The position numbers and the translations under genes are program-made. Shown one piece after another: positions 45,755 through 56,587 of a DNA stretch of 64,000 nt. This DNA comes from Achatina immaculata. Its lineage: Eukaryota > Mollusca > Gastropoda > Stylommatophora > Achatinidae. The stretch lies in NCBI GenBank assembly GCA_009760885.1, contig CM019704.1:17845929-17909928 (forward strand), given 5' to 3'. The notes below the pieces were generated by a model. That model saw nothing but the letters and a program-made list of their open reading frames with translations. It made no database searches and was not told the origin of the DNA. Numbering within the stretch: the first letter of the stretch is position 1; each line of letters opens with the position of its first letter.

Positions 45755-45878
45755 ACTGTGCACATTTCCTAAACTATGGACTGTACACATTTCCTAAACT
45801 ATGGACTGTACACATTTCCTAAACTATGGACTGTACACATTTCCTAAACTATGGACTGTACATTTCCTAAACTGTACA
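45755..45878. repeat. Minisatellite, 25-bp unit, five copies
   Basis: Unit ATGGACTGTACACATTTCCT then AAACT. Confidence 0.9.
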
Positions 45879-45879
45879 G

Positions 45880-46950
45880 TTCCTATGCTGCCTGTAACGG
45901 ACTCGTCAGTTTTCTTCTTCTTCTTTGCTCAGACAGCCATGTCAGTTCTTGCGCCAGTTCATCTCTGGGTTTCAGCATCAGCAATGTAGATTATCTTGTA
46001 GGGTACTGAGATCCCACCATATCCTTTTTTTTTAACCTGAGTAAAAAGCTTAGTGTAGCTAAGCATTACTCGAGGAAGTCTTGTGCTGTTAGTGTCTCTT
46101 GGCCCGCGACAGATTTAGTCCACCGCTGAAATAGTCACACCTCAGACTCGGGGGGAGGGGGGGGGGGGAGGGGGAAGCTGTACTACTTCAGTGTTTCAGG
46201 GTTCTAGCATCAGGCATCTGTGTTTAATGTCCGGTTAAATCGTGCAGTCTTTTGGAGGTCATGCTTTTGCGCTCCAAAGTTTTGTCTTCCAGGTGTATCT
46301 AGCCAGAGTTGGGATCGGGCTTCTTGGTATTGAGGGTGGGGGAGGGGGGGGGGTGGGGTGGTGGCAGATCTGCGTTTCGAATTACAAAGAAGGAAGCTTT
46401 CGCACAGTAAAGTGATTTATCACAGTAGATCTCTCACGTCTAAAGTACCTTTACCCACTCTGTCTTGAATGCTAACTAATACATTTTTTCATTTCTTCTC
46501 CGCCTCTTTTTTCTTCTATTTTATTTCTCATTTAGAGGCGCACTGTGCTAAATCACTTTGCTGAACCTTTTTTTTTTTCCATGAATTATCAAGCTAGTGC
46601 ACTCCATTGTCTGCTGTCCCTTAATAGATGTCTTTGTCCGGGGTTGTCTTACTACGTGTCGAACTATTGTCTGAAGCTGATTTATATGCCTGACATTATC
46701 ACGACAGGTGTGCGTAATGTCTTAGGTGTGTTTTAGCGCCTATAGTCTCTGCTCCCGGGACCCCCTGCTATTCATCACGTGTTGTCTCTTTTGTGTGTGT
46801 TTGTACACTCAGTGAATGTGTATTATCGCTTTGCTGTTTCTCCTGTTATTTTACCATTCTTCAACTCCTGTGATGTGTGTATATGCTATTTCCATTTCCT
46901 TCCAAGATATAATGGAAACCATTTTCTGGTCCATTTTGTATCTGATATCT
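45880..46950. other. Unassigned sequence with G runs
   Basis: G-rich runs at 46150-46182 and 46335-46362 could form four-stranded structures. No gene or repeat family recognised. Confidence 0.4.
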
Positions 46951-46966
46951 GGTTTCTTACTGCTTT

Positions 46967-47286
46967 CATTCATTCATTTGCATGTCCCTTGCGGAACTTT
47001 GCCTCCCAAACAGCACTCCTGTAGGCCTCTCGGTTGTGAGCAAGATGGCCTGCTGCTGTTGCATCCATTTCCAGATCGTCAACGATGTCTTGCAGCCATC
47101 TTCGTCTTGGTCTTGGTCTTCCTCTTTTTCTTTTTCCCATTATGTATCCTTCCAATACGGTCTTCTCTAAATTATCATGACGTTTAATGTGTCCAAAATA
47201 TTTCAGTTTTCTCTCTTTAATCCTCTTCATTAGCCAGCCTTCTTCAATATTAAGCTCTTGTAGTATAGATATATTTGTTCTTTTTT
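46967..47286 (-). mobile_element. LINE family C, 320-bp copy with a perfect 14-bp target-site duplication
   Basis: The (CATT)n at 46967 is the tail of a minus-strand copy encoding EGYIMGKRKRGRP, DIVDDLEMDATAAGHLAHN and REAYRSAVWEAKFRKGHANE in an open 86-codon frame. It is flanked by identical TTTCTTACTGCTTT at 46953-46966 and 47287-47300. The perfect duplication and intact frame suggest recent insertion. Confidence 0.85.
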
Positions 47287-47300
47287 TTTCTTACTGCTTT

Positions 47301-47720
47301 AGTGATATTTAATATCTGATTTCTTTTATGTTAGGCTGTATGTAATGTTTGGTTTCTTCCTGGTTTAGTGTCTTCTTATATCTGGTTTATTTCAGATTTA
47401 GTGATACCTGGGTTCTTTTAGATTTAGTGATAAATGATATCTGTTTTCTTTCCGGTTTAGTAATATCTGATATGTCTTGGAAGGGTACATACTGGGAAAA
47501 AGAAAGAGAGGGAGACCAAGGCGAAGATGGCTGCAAGACATCATTGATAATCTGTAAATGGATGCATCAGCAGCAGGCCATCTTGCTTACAACCGAGAGG
47601 CCTACAGGAGAGCTGTTAGGGAGGCAAAGTTCCGCAAGGGGCATGACTGAGTATCTGATATCTGGTTTCTTTCAGGTTTAGTGATATCTGGTTTCTTTCA
47701 GGTTTTGTAGCATATCTCGT
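47301..47720. repeat. Loose minisatellite of TGATATCTGGTTTCTTTCAGG words, interrupted by a LINE
   Basis: Related units with GATATCTGGTTTCTTTCAGG and TTTAGTGATA recur irregularly on both sides of the LINE fragment at 47474. A first unit is visible at 46937, left of the other LINE copy. Confidence 0.7.
47474..47651 (+). mobile_element. LINE family C, short copy inside a minisatellite
   Basis: Starts at GTCTTGGAAGGGTACATACT and ends at CGCAAGGGGCATGACTGAG. The flanks carry TATCTGATAT on both sides (47464-47473 and 47652-47661), which may be a target duplication or the host repeat motif. A stop at DNL* breaks the frame. Confidence 0.75.
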
Positions 47721-47724
47721 TGAT

Positions 47725-48785
47725 TTCTTATGTTACCGAAACAGCTGCACCAGTTTCTTAACTCCGTGGCCGGAGACGCATGCCCAGCTGAAGCCGGACC
47801 TCAGAAGAGCCAAGTGCTTCCTGAAAACAACAACAAACAGGGGAAAGATCAACATGACTGAAGCTTACAAAGAAGCCCAGGACTGCAGACACATTATTGG
47901 GATATCACTGAATCATTTTTACATACAAATCAGTAGAATGACAGAAGGCAAGAAGTCTTTTGTCTTCTGTCATAACCTGTTAATGAAAAAGAAAAACCTG
48001 ACGGACTCATCTTTGCTAGTTGCGTCACTGCAGTTAGGGACATTCCTATATCTGCTCCGCCGCCCTTTCCAATAACCAGTGTAAGGTGTGTGTAGTGACT
48101 ATCCGTGTCTCACGTATACTGTGGATTCATCGCCTCCGTCCGTAGAGGGAGTTTACTCTTCCTTCACCCTTTCTCACTCCCAGGTCATTCATTCTGCGAA
48201 TGTAGGGGTTATAACAGTAAAAAGCCCTCCATAATTATCTCTGTGCAAAAACTTTCCGTGTTTTAGAATTTCTTATAAAAGAGAATGCAAGTGTGAAATG
48301 GTCCATGTAGCAAGTCTCCTTTAATGTAGCTTAAACCACTTGTTCCTGATAATGTATTTTTGACCATTTTAACAGTACATCTCCTCGTTAATTTTTCGTT
48401 TCCAAGCTGTAATCTCTACTTATGTCTTTCCTATTTTCTTGTCCGATTTTTTTGCATTGCTGAGATAATATGATGGTGTGGACTTCCAAGCTCGTAACTT
48501 CTTATAAACGTTTTGTATAATGTGTTTCTCGTCATCTTTAGAACTGGCTGTCGTTGGGAGCTGTTATAATGTTGGGAGGAGCGGTGACTGTTCTAAAGTG
48601 TTGTCACAGTTGCCATGGACAGCGAAAGAGAATTTGCACAAAACCCTGTCCTACCTTTCCTTTGGTGATCTCAGCAATAAGCTCAGCCTGGTTCATTGGA
48701 GGGAAGGGGGGGGGGTCGTCGTAATATCCATAGCGGTGGAGTCTGAAGACTAGCCACCGTAACTTGTTCACAGTTTCTATACGGA
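47725..48785. other. Unassigned sequence
   Basis: ORFs at 47854-48075 and 48520-48753 have start and stop but no recognisable domain or splice context. I do not call them genes. Confidence 0.4.
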
Positions 48786-48789
48786 GTCA

Positions 48790-49412
48790 TCATTATCATC
48801 TGGTGCCGTGCCGATTGGCGTTGGCGTTGGCTATTATGCTTCTACAGAGCACACGATCCTTCATGCTTTTCCTATTTTATACATTCTGGTATCACAGCTT
48901 TACTGTAGTGCTTCGTGTGTAGTTATATACTTATACACTAATTATTGTGCATCACGTCAGACTGTCCGGTATCATTTCTCTTGGTCTTCCTCTGGATCTT
49001 CCTCCTTCTATTTTTCCTGTTGTTATAATATTTTCCATGCCCCCTCTTCTCATTGAATGTCCCATGAAAGTACATTCTCTCTCTCTCTCTCTCTCTCTCT
49101 TGACAATATTTTTTGTCTCTCCAGCTCTTCTCATACATTCTTCATTAGTTATTTTTGCTGTCCAGGGAATTCGCAACATTCTTCTAATAAATCACATTTC
49201 TGCCGCTTCCAATGATTTTTGTGCAGACCTGCCTATTGTCCATGATTCACTTCCATATAACAAGATAGGTTCAATATAGCATTTTAGGACTCGTTTTCTA
49301 ACATTCATTGATAAGGATGTGTTGCATAATATGTTTCTCATTCTCTGAAATGCAGTCTTTGCTTGGCCTATTCTGTTCCTAATTTCTGTTCTGCATTTCC
49401 CATCTGAAGTTA
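48790..49412 (-). pseudogene. LINE family A, 3' fragment with an internal replaced segment
   Basis: Read leftward from 49412: [17 protein letters not shown], then ESWTIGRSAQKSLEAAEMWF, MLRIPWTAKITNEECMRRAG and KIEGGRSRGRPREMIPDSLT, as in the copies at 4.1 and 22.7 kb. A CT microsatellite at 49077-49100 (inside KNIVKRERERE) expands the frame. About 85 bases at 48868-48953 are not family A sequence; the end (LCRSIIANANANRHGT region) returns at 48790-48865. Confidence 0.8.
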
Positions 49413-49414
49413 TT

Positions 49415-49778
49415 ACGGAGTATGTGTTCCAATATCTTCACAGCGTCGTCCTGCACGCAATTCCAGTGCTTTACAGAATCTAATTTTATGTTCATTCCCG
49501 TTGTGCTACCGCACTGTATAGTCCTACAAGCTTTACGCAGGTCTTTAGTGCATTTAAACAGCACGTAGAGGTATTGGTTCTTTCAGAAACTTCGCTTTTT
49601 CAAATTTTATAAACTGATAATGCCTTATCAGCTGCACTAAATACTGCTCGATCTCATATGCAAACAGTCCTCGAGTTAGAAACTGGTTCCGTTCCTAAGT
49701 CTCTTCATAAGTCGAATTTATAGGCAAGTCGGAACAGTTAGGTACGGCTTGCATTTAACGTCATTTATATTAGAATAT
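49415..49778. other. Unassigned sequence
   Basis: Words like CGTTCCTAAGT and CATAAGTCGAATTTATAGGC near 49690-49735 resemble a common invertebrate repeat, but I cannot define borders. Confidence 0.4.
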
Positions 49779-49780
49779 GG

Positions 49781-50040
49781 CAGCCGGGAATAGCCGAATG
49801 GTTGGGCGCTCGGTTTACTAACCGGGTGGTACTCGGTGAAAGTCCCAGTAGTGGTTTTTTTTTTTCTGGTACGCATCAAAAAGGCTCTGAGGTCCACCCA
49901 GACTCTAAAAATTGGTACCAGGGAAATCTGGGAAAGTTAAATACTGACCATATCACACTTTCATTTGCCACAGGTCGTGGAAATACGGACTAAGCACCAT
50001 ATCCCCAGAATATCTTAACGGAATAGAAACTGGAATTTTA
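49781..50040 (+). mobile_element. tRNA-derived SINE (family 1), copy 3
   Basis: Head with A-box-like TAGCCGAATGG at 49791-49801 and a decayed B box (GGTGAAAGTCCC), then a T run and the body with GGGAAATCTGGGAAAGTTAA, ATACTGACCATATCAC and AGCACCATAT. Same plan as the copy at 12.36 kb. Confidence 0.8.
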
Positions 50041-50339
50041 CTTTTTTGCCTTTATACGGTATATAGTATACAGCACATAGTGTACGTTCCTATGCATTAA
50101 AACATGGTATAAACCGATTTGAAACAAAAATAATAGACACAGCGATTTTGGACGTGAGAGATATTTTGCACTTATCCCAGGTTATTTTTCCTTCTCTCAC
50201 GTCTAAAAGTGTTTTGTGCAAATAAACCGACGAACCGCTGTAGGAGCGCAAGGTTTTGACGCGCAGCAAAAAGTAGCGCCAGTTTGTCATTACGAACTAT
50301 TGCACGTAAGTTGAATTTTTAATATAATAGACTTCACGG

Positions 50340-50625
50340 GAATTGATTCTAACTAAGAACTATACAAAGATCACCTCTGCTCCTCCCCTTACGGGAGTTG
50401 GTTCTTAACTAAGGATTGTACAAAGATTACTCCTGCTCGTCCCTTTACGGGAGTTGGTTCGTAACTAAAGGTTATACAAAGACTACCCCCCCCCCCACCC
50501 CCTCTTTACGGGAGTTGGTTCGTAACTAAAGGTTATACAAAGATTACCCCCCCCCCACCCTCTCTTTACGGGAGTTGGTTCGTAGCTAAGGATTATACAA
50601 AGATGACCCCTGCTTCTCCCCTCTT
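50340..50625. repeat. Minisatellite, about 60-bp unit, five copies
   Basis: Unit contains TTTACGGGAGTTGGTTCGTA then ACTAAAGGTTATACAAAGAT and a C run of variable length. Confidence 0.9.
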
Positions 50626-50771
50626 GCATATTTATCTAATCCTGAATGTGTCGTTTTTCACTCACTAAAACTAATTCTCATCTGCATTCTTTCGTCTCTT
50701 TTCTCCAACTCTGGGGATAATTATATTATTTTTTTCTTTCTTTTTCCCCCTTACATTTTCAATTTCTTTCA

Positions 50772-51155
50772 TTACTTTATATTTCTTTCATTACTTATTT
50801 CCAATTCTTTCATTGCATTTTCCATTTCTCCGAGCATACTTTCCATTTCTTTCGTTACACCTTCAATATTCTCCGTTACACTTTCCATTTCTTTCATTGC
50901 ACTTTTCGTTTCTTTCATCACGTTTTCCATTTCTTCCATTACACTTTCCATTTCTTTCATTGCACTTTCCGTTTCTTTCATCACGTTTTCCATTTCTTCC
51001 ATTACACTTTCCATTTCTTTCATTGCACTTTTCGTTTCTTTCATCACGTTTTCCATTTCTTTCATTACGTCTTCTGATTTTCCTTTAAGTGTATTACTCT
51101 TTATGTCCAACACAAGGAAGTAGTTCGTAGTATCTGATAAACAACTTCGTGCCAT
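50772..51155 (-). CDS. Hypothetical 127-codon ORF made of coiled-coil-like seven-residue repeats (probably not a gene)
   Basis: The minus-strand frame is open for 127 codons. Its centre repeats seven residues, MKEMESV, MEEMENV, MKETESA, in a higher-order order of three. Met, Val or Ala and Met or Thr fall at fixed heptad positions, so a translated product could form a coiled coil. The DNA is a 21-bp minisatellite (TTTCCATTTCTTTCATTACAC), and the plus strand is also open for 91 codons, so I think the ORF is a repeat by-product. No promoter or splice context supports expression. Confidence 0.2.
   Translation of the reverse strand: MARSCLSDTTNYFLVLDIKSNTLKGKSEDVMKEMENVMKETKSAMKEMESVMEEMENVMKETESAMKEMESVMEEMENVMKETKSAMKEMESVTENIEGVTKEMESMLGEMENAMKELEISNERNIK
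50790..51075. repeat. 21-bp minisatellite with a 63-bp higher-order unit
   Basis: Copies of CTTTCCATTTCTTTCATTAC vary in a fixed order and repeat as blocks of three (GCACTTTTCG, CACGTTTTCC and ACACTTTCC starts). Confidence 0.85.
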
Positions 51156-51535
51156 CCAGACATTTCGGATTTTCCCTAGCAGTCTACGTTAAAAAAAATG
51201 GCTGACATTTCACATGTTTTGCGCTTTTGTCGATTAATCGACGGAGATGACAGCCTGTGTATGGTTGTGTCATGGTGTCACGTGGTTCACCACCCCTCCC
51301 TTCCCGTACATTGTTTACTTTGGCCTTCAGTTAAAAAAAAAAGGGTCTAAAGTAATTTCTAAGGACATGCGCCGCATAATCAGACAGACAAGGCGAATTA
51401 TGATAAACAGCATCGACTAGCAAGGATTAATGTCAGGATTTTTAATCACTGGCCTACGGGTTTGTTGGGGGTGGGGGGGGGGGGGAGGTCACCGTGCCAT
51501 TTAAGCCCTCTGCTCTTTGTGCGCACAGCATGGCC
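51090..51535. other. Unassigned sequence with G run
   Basis: G run at 51469-51487; nothing else recognised. Confidence 0.4.
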
Positions 51536-51539
51536 GGAA

Positions 51540-51892
51540 TTATCATCGCTGGTTTCATAATTATCACCCGGCTATCCTTATCTTTCGCTGGTTTCATAGT
51601 TATCACCCAGTTATCCTTATCTTTCGCTGGTTTCATAACTGTCTATTTATCTTTATCTTTCGCTGGTTTCGTAATTATCACCTATTTATCCTTATCTTTC
51701 GCTGGTTTCATAATTATCACCCAGTTATCCTTATCTTTCGCTGGTTTCATAATTATCACTCAGTTTTCCTTATCTTTCGCTGGTTTCATAATTATCACCC
51801 AGTTATCCTTATCTTTCGCTGGTTTCATAATTATCACCCAGTTATCCTTATCTTTCGCTGGTTTCATAATTATCCATTTATCCTTATCTTGG
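51540..51892. repeat. Minisatellite, 39-bp unit, nine copies
   Basis: Unit contains TTTCGCTGGTTTCATAATTA then TCACCCAGTTATCCTTATC. As 39 is a multiple of three, two forward frames stay open for about 150 codons with 13-residue repeats; these are by-products. Confidence 0.95.
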
Positions 51893-51894
51893 AG

Positions 51895-52370
51895 CTTAGA
51901 TCGTCCGGTAGGATTCAGTGTATTTCCAATTACTTCCGAATGAAAAAAAAAATGTCGTTATGTATTTTTCTATTATTTTTGCAATAAGATTGTTTTTCTT
52001 TAAAAAATATTTTGCTCATCTAAGATTGTCTGAGTCTCTCTTTCAGCGTCTTTTTATTTATTTATTTTTGCTGGTTTGTTTGAGCAGAAAGATGTACTCT
52101 GGGACAGATTTGCTAACATTTATAGTCGATTGATCAGATTCTGTATTTATCAGCGGGGTGTTTGTATGAAGTATACCGCCTATATTGTCACGCTTTCATT
52201 CCACTCTAGTGCCCCATGGAGTGACACATTTCTTTCATTTTTGTTACGTCTTTTGGTTTAATTAAACAACGAAGGTGTCAAGTGTATCATTAACGATAAA
52301 AATGAAGTAGAAAGATGCACACAAAGAATTTTATGAAATCCTGTCGTACCTTAGAGGCACATAGGGATAT
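51895..52370. other. Unassigned sequence
   Basis: Nothing recognised. Confidence 0.4.
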
Positions 52371-52374
52371 GGTG

Positions 52375-52585
52375 TTAGTGTCCATATTTTCCTTGACCTG
52401 TCAGCACACTAGAGGGCGATATGGTCAGTATCACGCCTAGCCGCCTTTCCCTCCCCAACTCTTGAAGAAGTCGGGTATCCATTTCTACAGCTGGGTGACT
52501 GGGGTGTCTCCGGCCGGATTCGAACCCCTGACCTTCGGCATGAGAGACCAGTGCACTAGCCACTTCGCCACTCAGAGGTAGTAGG
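52375..52585 (-). mobile_element. tRNA-derived SINE (family 2), copy 2
   Basis: On the minus strand the head reads GAGTGGCGAAGTGGCTAGTG (A box) with B box GGGTTCGAATCC at 52527-52516. The body has CAGCTGTAGAAATGG, GGCGTGATACTGACCATATC and GACAGGTCAAGGAAAATATG then ACACCATAT. Its head differs from SINE family 1, but the body's GGCGTGATACTGACC and ACACCATAT blocks are shared. Confidence 0.8.
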
Positions 52586-52603
52586 TTTAAATCTCTTGGG
52601 TTT

Positions 52604-52885
52604 CTTTTTCCCTCGCTGGAACCTACGAAAACGATGTTCTTTTGCAGTCGTTGCTGTGAAGATGTTGAGACACAGCATCGTTTCGAGTGGGTTTTGGTTG
52701 ATGCAGCGGCGGCGGCAAGTTATTCTGGGCCTCAGTGGAGCTACAAACAGGGCAGATACTTCTTTACCGGATCCACCGCCATAGGGACCATAGCAGTTCC
52801 GTCCCGCGTTAGCCAGACTGGGCCTGTTAATTGGGAGGTGGGACAGGGTCTTGATCGTCTTTGGTCTGCCAAAGCGATCCCTTTG
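52604..52885 (-). mobile_element. Dispersed family S3, copy 3
   Basis: Reverse complement of the S3 body: GATCAAGACCCTGTCCCACC, CCCAGTCTGGCTAACGCGG and CCCTATGGCGGTGGATCCGG at the expected spacing. It lies 20 bases right of the SINE family 2 copy. Confidence 0.75.
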
Positions 52886-52887
52886 AG

Positions 52888-53330
52888 TCAGTAACCGCTA
52901 AATCGGACAGCATCTTAATTCTTCACGTTCAGTTTCTTGAATCTTGAATCTAGGAAGTAGCATCACCGCACTCTGGGCACGCCCGTACTTGCTCTGCTCT
53001 GTGTTTTAGTAACCACCGAAGAGTAGTACTGAATTTAACACTGCACAGAAATATAAATGAGGGAATTTAACAGATTTTCATTTATGATTCATGGGCGAGC
53101 GTTTTCATTATTATGCTAAAAATATTATCCCTTCGATCAGCGGGAACATCTCAGCTGCCTGCAAGACAGCTGCCTGCCAGAAGCTGTGCAGGTGACAGTC
53201 TTCCGAAAATGTGTGCTTTCTATTCGGCGATTCAGACTGGCCAATCAAATTAGTTCTTACTCACATGTAGTCTAATATACTAACGCTGGTTATTCTAGTA
53301 GGATGCAGTCTTGGAGAGCGCGTACAAGTA
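52888..53330. other. Unassigned sequence
   Basis: Nothing recognised. Confidence 0.4.
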
Positions 53331-53332
53331 TT

Positions 53333-53637
53333 CTGAGAATGAGATCACCCGTGCTAGTCATCTGAGAATGAGATCACCCGTGCTAGTCATCTGAGAATGA
53401 GATCACCCATGCTAGTCATCTGAGAATGAGATCACCCGTGCTAGTCATCTGAGAATGAGATCACCCGTGCTAGTCATCTGAGAATGAGATCACCCGTGCT
53501 AGTCATCTGAGAATGAGATCACCCGTGCTAGTCATCTGAGAATGAGATCACCCGTGCTAGTCATCTGAGAATGAGATCACCCGTGCTAGTCATCTGAGAA
53601 TGAGATCACTCGGGCTAGTCATCTGAGAATGAGATCA
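53333..53637. repeat. Minisatellite, 29-bp unit, about ten near-identical copies
   Basis: Unit GAGATCACCCGTGCTAGTCA then TCTGAGAAT. Starts at 53341 and 53370 give 29 bp. Units abut without spacers, so this is not a CRISPR array. Confidence 0.95.
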
Positions 53638-53854
53638 AAGTCTCTTTTTTCTGCTGTGTTCTTTGTCTCAGACTCAGTGAGTGACCTGTCACGACCTTAC
53701 ACTGTGCGACTTTGAAAGAAAAGACCCAAATGAGTGACAATCGTTGCTGTCATCATGTGGCACATTTTACAATTTATTTATATTATTATTATTATTAATG
53801 TTTAAATAAAGTTCTTCATTAATTTTCCAGAAGAAAATTCGCGTAATAAATGTG

Positions 53855-54315
53855 TGACTCTGGTAGGTTGTATTTCTCTAACAGAGACTCTGGTAGGTTG
53901 TATCTCTAGACTTTGGTATGTTGTATTTCTCTAATGAAGACTCTGGTATGTTGTATTTCTCTAATGGAGACTCTGGGAGGTTGTTTTTCTCTAATAGAGA
54001 CTCTGGTAGGTTGTATATCTCTAATAGAGATTATGGTAGGTTGTATTTCTCTAACAGAGATTATAATAGGTTGTATTTCTCTAACAAAGACTCTGGTAGA
54101 CTGTATTTCTCTAATGGAGACTGGTAGGTTGTATTTCTCTAATGGAGACTGGTAGGTTGTATTTCTCTAATGGAGACTCTGGTAGGTTGTATTTCTCTAA
54201 TAGAGACTCTGGTAGATTGTATTTCTCTAATGGAGACTGGTAGGTTGTATTTCTCTAACAGAGACTCTGGTAGGTTGTATTTCTCTAATGTAGACTGGTA
54301 GGTTGTATTTGTTCT
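53855..54315. repeat. Minisatellite, about 30-bp unit, about 15 copies
   Basis: Unit GGTTGTATTTCTCTAATGGA then GACTCTGGTA; several copies lack the CTCT and are 27 bp. Confidence 0.95.
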
Positions 54316-54332
54316 AATGGAGATTATTGCAG

Positions 54333-54505
54333 CAAAGCTCTCTCTCTCTCTCTCTCTTACTTCCTCTCTGTCTTACCTCCTCTCTCTCTTACTTTCTCTT
54401 TCTCTCTCTTATTTCCTCTCTCTCTCTCTCTTGCTTCCTCTCTCTCTCTTACTTCCTCTCTCTCTCTCTCTCACATTCTCTCTCTCTCTTTCTCCTTTCT
54501 CTCCA
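54333..54505. repeat. CT-rich microsatellite
   Basis: CTCTCTCT runs with TTACTTCC interruptions. Confidence 0.9.
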
Positions 54506-54509
54506 GAGA

Positions 54510-55195
54510 TCTACATGAAAAACTGCTCATTTATTTACACGGTCTATCCTTTGTTTCCAAAAATCTACATGAAAACTTGTTATTTTTTTCCTTATTTAGT
54601 TACTAAAACCAGTCGCTTAAAATATTCACGTTGTATCTTTTCTAGTTTTGTTTGTGTGCCCAAACAACACGAAATGCGGACCTTAGTTAGCTGTGTCAGT
54701 GTATTTACGCTTGGAAGTTAGTCATCTTCAACAGTATTCATCCGGTTATTAGAAATGTCAGATTCATCTGCTGCAGGCGACTTTGGTTCAAATAGACAAA
54801 AGGTGTGACCCGTCCATTGTGGAAGGCATGTAACAGGATATGGATTTTTCGGGAATTGTTTCCTTTGCAGTAATAGTATAAAATGTTAAAGCCCTTGTTT
54901 TGTTTGTTTGTTTGTTTCTAGTAGTTGAACTTTTGAGGGTGATCTTTCCCTGAGTTAATCGCGCAGATCCTTGAACTGCGGAGACTCCATCTGGTGTGAG
55001 TGTTTCACAGGTGCGAGGCACTTGTTGGGATTGTTTGGGGGGGGGGGGGGGAGGGGTAGAGGGGATACTGGTGGGTTGATTCTGGACTGAAAGAGATTAG
55101 AGGAGTCTGATGTCAAACGTCGTAGTAAGAGAACAGCCCTGTCTTCGTGTTCGCGTGTGGGAGACTAGCTATGTCTCTGGGAGATTTTTGCGTGT
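54510..55195. other. Unassigned sequence with a G run
   Basis: G run at 55037-55057; nothing else recognised. Confidence 0.4.
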
Positions 55196-55208
55196 CTAGA
55201 TGGTGGAA

Positions 55209-55350
55209 GATGGCTGCAAGACATCGTTGACGATCTGGAAATGGATGCAACAGCAGCAGGGCATCTTGCTCACAACCGAGAGGCCTACAGGAGTGCTGTT
55301 TGGGAGGCAAAGTTCCGCAAGGGACATGCAAATGAATGAATGAATGAATG
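55209..55350 (+). mobile_element. LINE family C, 142-bp copy with a perfect 11-bp target-site duplication
   Basis: Begins at GATGGCTGCAAGACATCGTT and ends with (AATG)n. AGATGGTGGAA flanks it exactly at 55198-55208 and 55351-55361. Encodes DIVDDLEMDATAAGHLAHN-like codons, barely diverged from the 46.97-kb copy. Confidence 0.85.
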
Positions 55351-55361
55351 AGATGGTGGAA

Positions 55362-56055
55362 TCCGCTGACTATTGCCGCTGTTGCCAGTTTTATTTAGTG
55401 CTCTACTTATATCCACTAGCAGTATGATATGCATGAGTTGAGTTATCATCTGCCATCAAGGAATTCCATCATCATCCTGTTCCACTAATCATCTCACCAT
55501 TTGACGCGCTCCCAATAAGTACTAGGAGACCGCATATAAGGGAATGTTAGCGGAAAAAAGAGAAGAGAAGAGAAGAGGGATTTAACGTTGCAGTGAAATA
55601 CGAGGAGCTACAAATAAAAATACCCCTCATTTAACTTCATCTTCTACCGTGTCATAAAGATGATGATCTTCTTATTGAAGATCTTAAAAATTTTCAAAGA
55701 ATAGCATATTTTGTCTGGACAATAATGGTAGTTTAAAAAACTGGAACGTGGTCCTACTATATAGTGGAGTCTGAGGAAGGCGTATACCATTCCCTTGGAT
55801 GTTGTCTCCTAGTATAAAGACGTTAATATTGTGATAGGAAGGATTTAAAACATCAGTATGACAAACAGGTGAAACATTTACAGCTGTATTCAAATAATAA
55901 GTATAAAAATAATTCCCATATTTTCCATTTTGTGATGATAGGAATACTACATATGCTCCTCAGTTTGCGATATTTCAACTTTAGAATACTCATTCAGCGG
56001 GAACTGAACTTCGAATTTTTAATTTTGATTTTTCCAAGGCTAGTAATATGCAGTA
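55362..56055. other. Unassigned sequence
   Basis: Nothing recognised. Confidence 0.4.
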
Positions 56056-56059
56056 CAAT

Positions 56060-56060
56060 G

Positions 56061-56128
<68 letters not shown>

Positions 56129-56235
56129 GTTTCTATCTCCGTCTCTCTCTACTTCTCTCTTTCTATCTCTCGCTCTCTGTCTGTCTGCTTGCCTGCCTGC
56201 CTGCATGCCTGTCTGTCTATCTGTCTGTCTGAACT
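56060..56235. repeat. (CT)n, (TA)n and CTGT/TGCC microsatellites
   Basis: Three adjoining simple repeats. The Tyr/Ile ORF across them is an artefact. Confidence 0.95.
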
Positions 56236-56587
56236 TTACTGTCATCTCGATGAGCATCAAGTTAGTTTCGCAAACAGTTCGTCATAGTTTTCTTAGTTTC
56301 ATGTTCATGTTACTCCACTTGTGGCACTGTGAGAGATTACAGCAGGTAGAATGTAATTCCAAGATGGATGTATACACTGAGAAATGTATACTATGGAGCT
56401 AGTTCACAGGCATTCGGTGACGCATACGTAAGGACAATAGGAGAAAAAGAGTGCTTTAACTGGCCATGGTTATGCAATTTTAGACTTACGATAGGTTCAT
56501 CTCAACGTAGCGCCATCTTTAGTCGAGGAGCATTTGTAGCTTGCTCCAAAACAACTTGTACCTATGCCTAAACTGTATTTTATGGGG

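Noticed and set aside
47854..48075. A 73-codon ORF as a possible small gene
   Set aside because: No signal, domain or splice context, and length is within chance expectation.
49680..49745. A possible dispersed repeat with CATAAGTCGAATTTATAGGC
   Set aside because: It resembles a common invertebrate motif, but there is no second copy here to set borders.
50090..50290. ORF on the minus strand with a GACGTGAGAGA inverted word
   Set aside because: The inverted word is short, and the ORF has no recognisable feature.
51494..51987. Two overlapping ORFs of about 150 codons with 13-residue repeats
   Set aside because: The 39-bp unit keeps several frames open at once, so openness is not evidence of coding.
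53333..53637. CRISPR-like regular repeats of 29 bp
   Set aside because: Units abut directly with no unique spacers, and the setting is a eukaryotic genome; it is a minisatellite.
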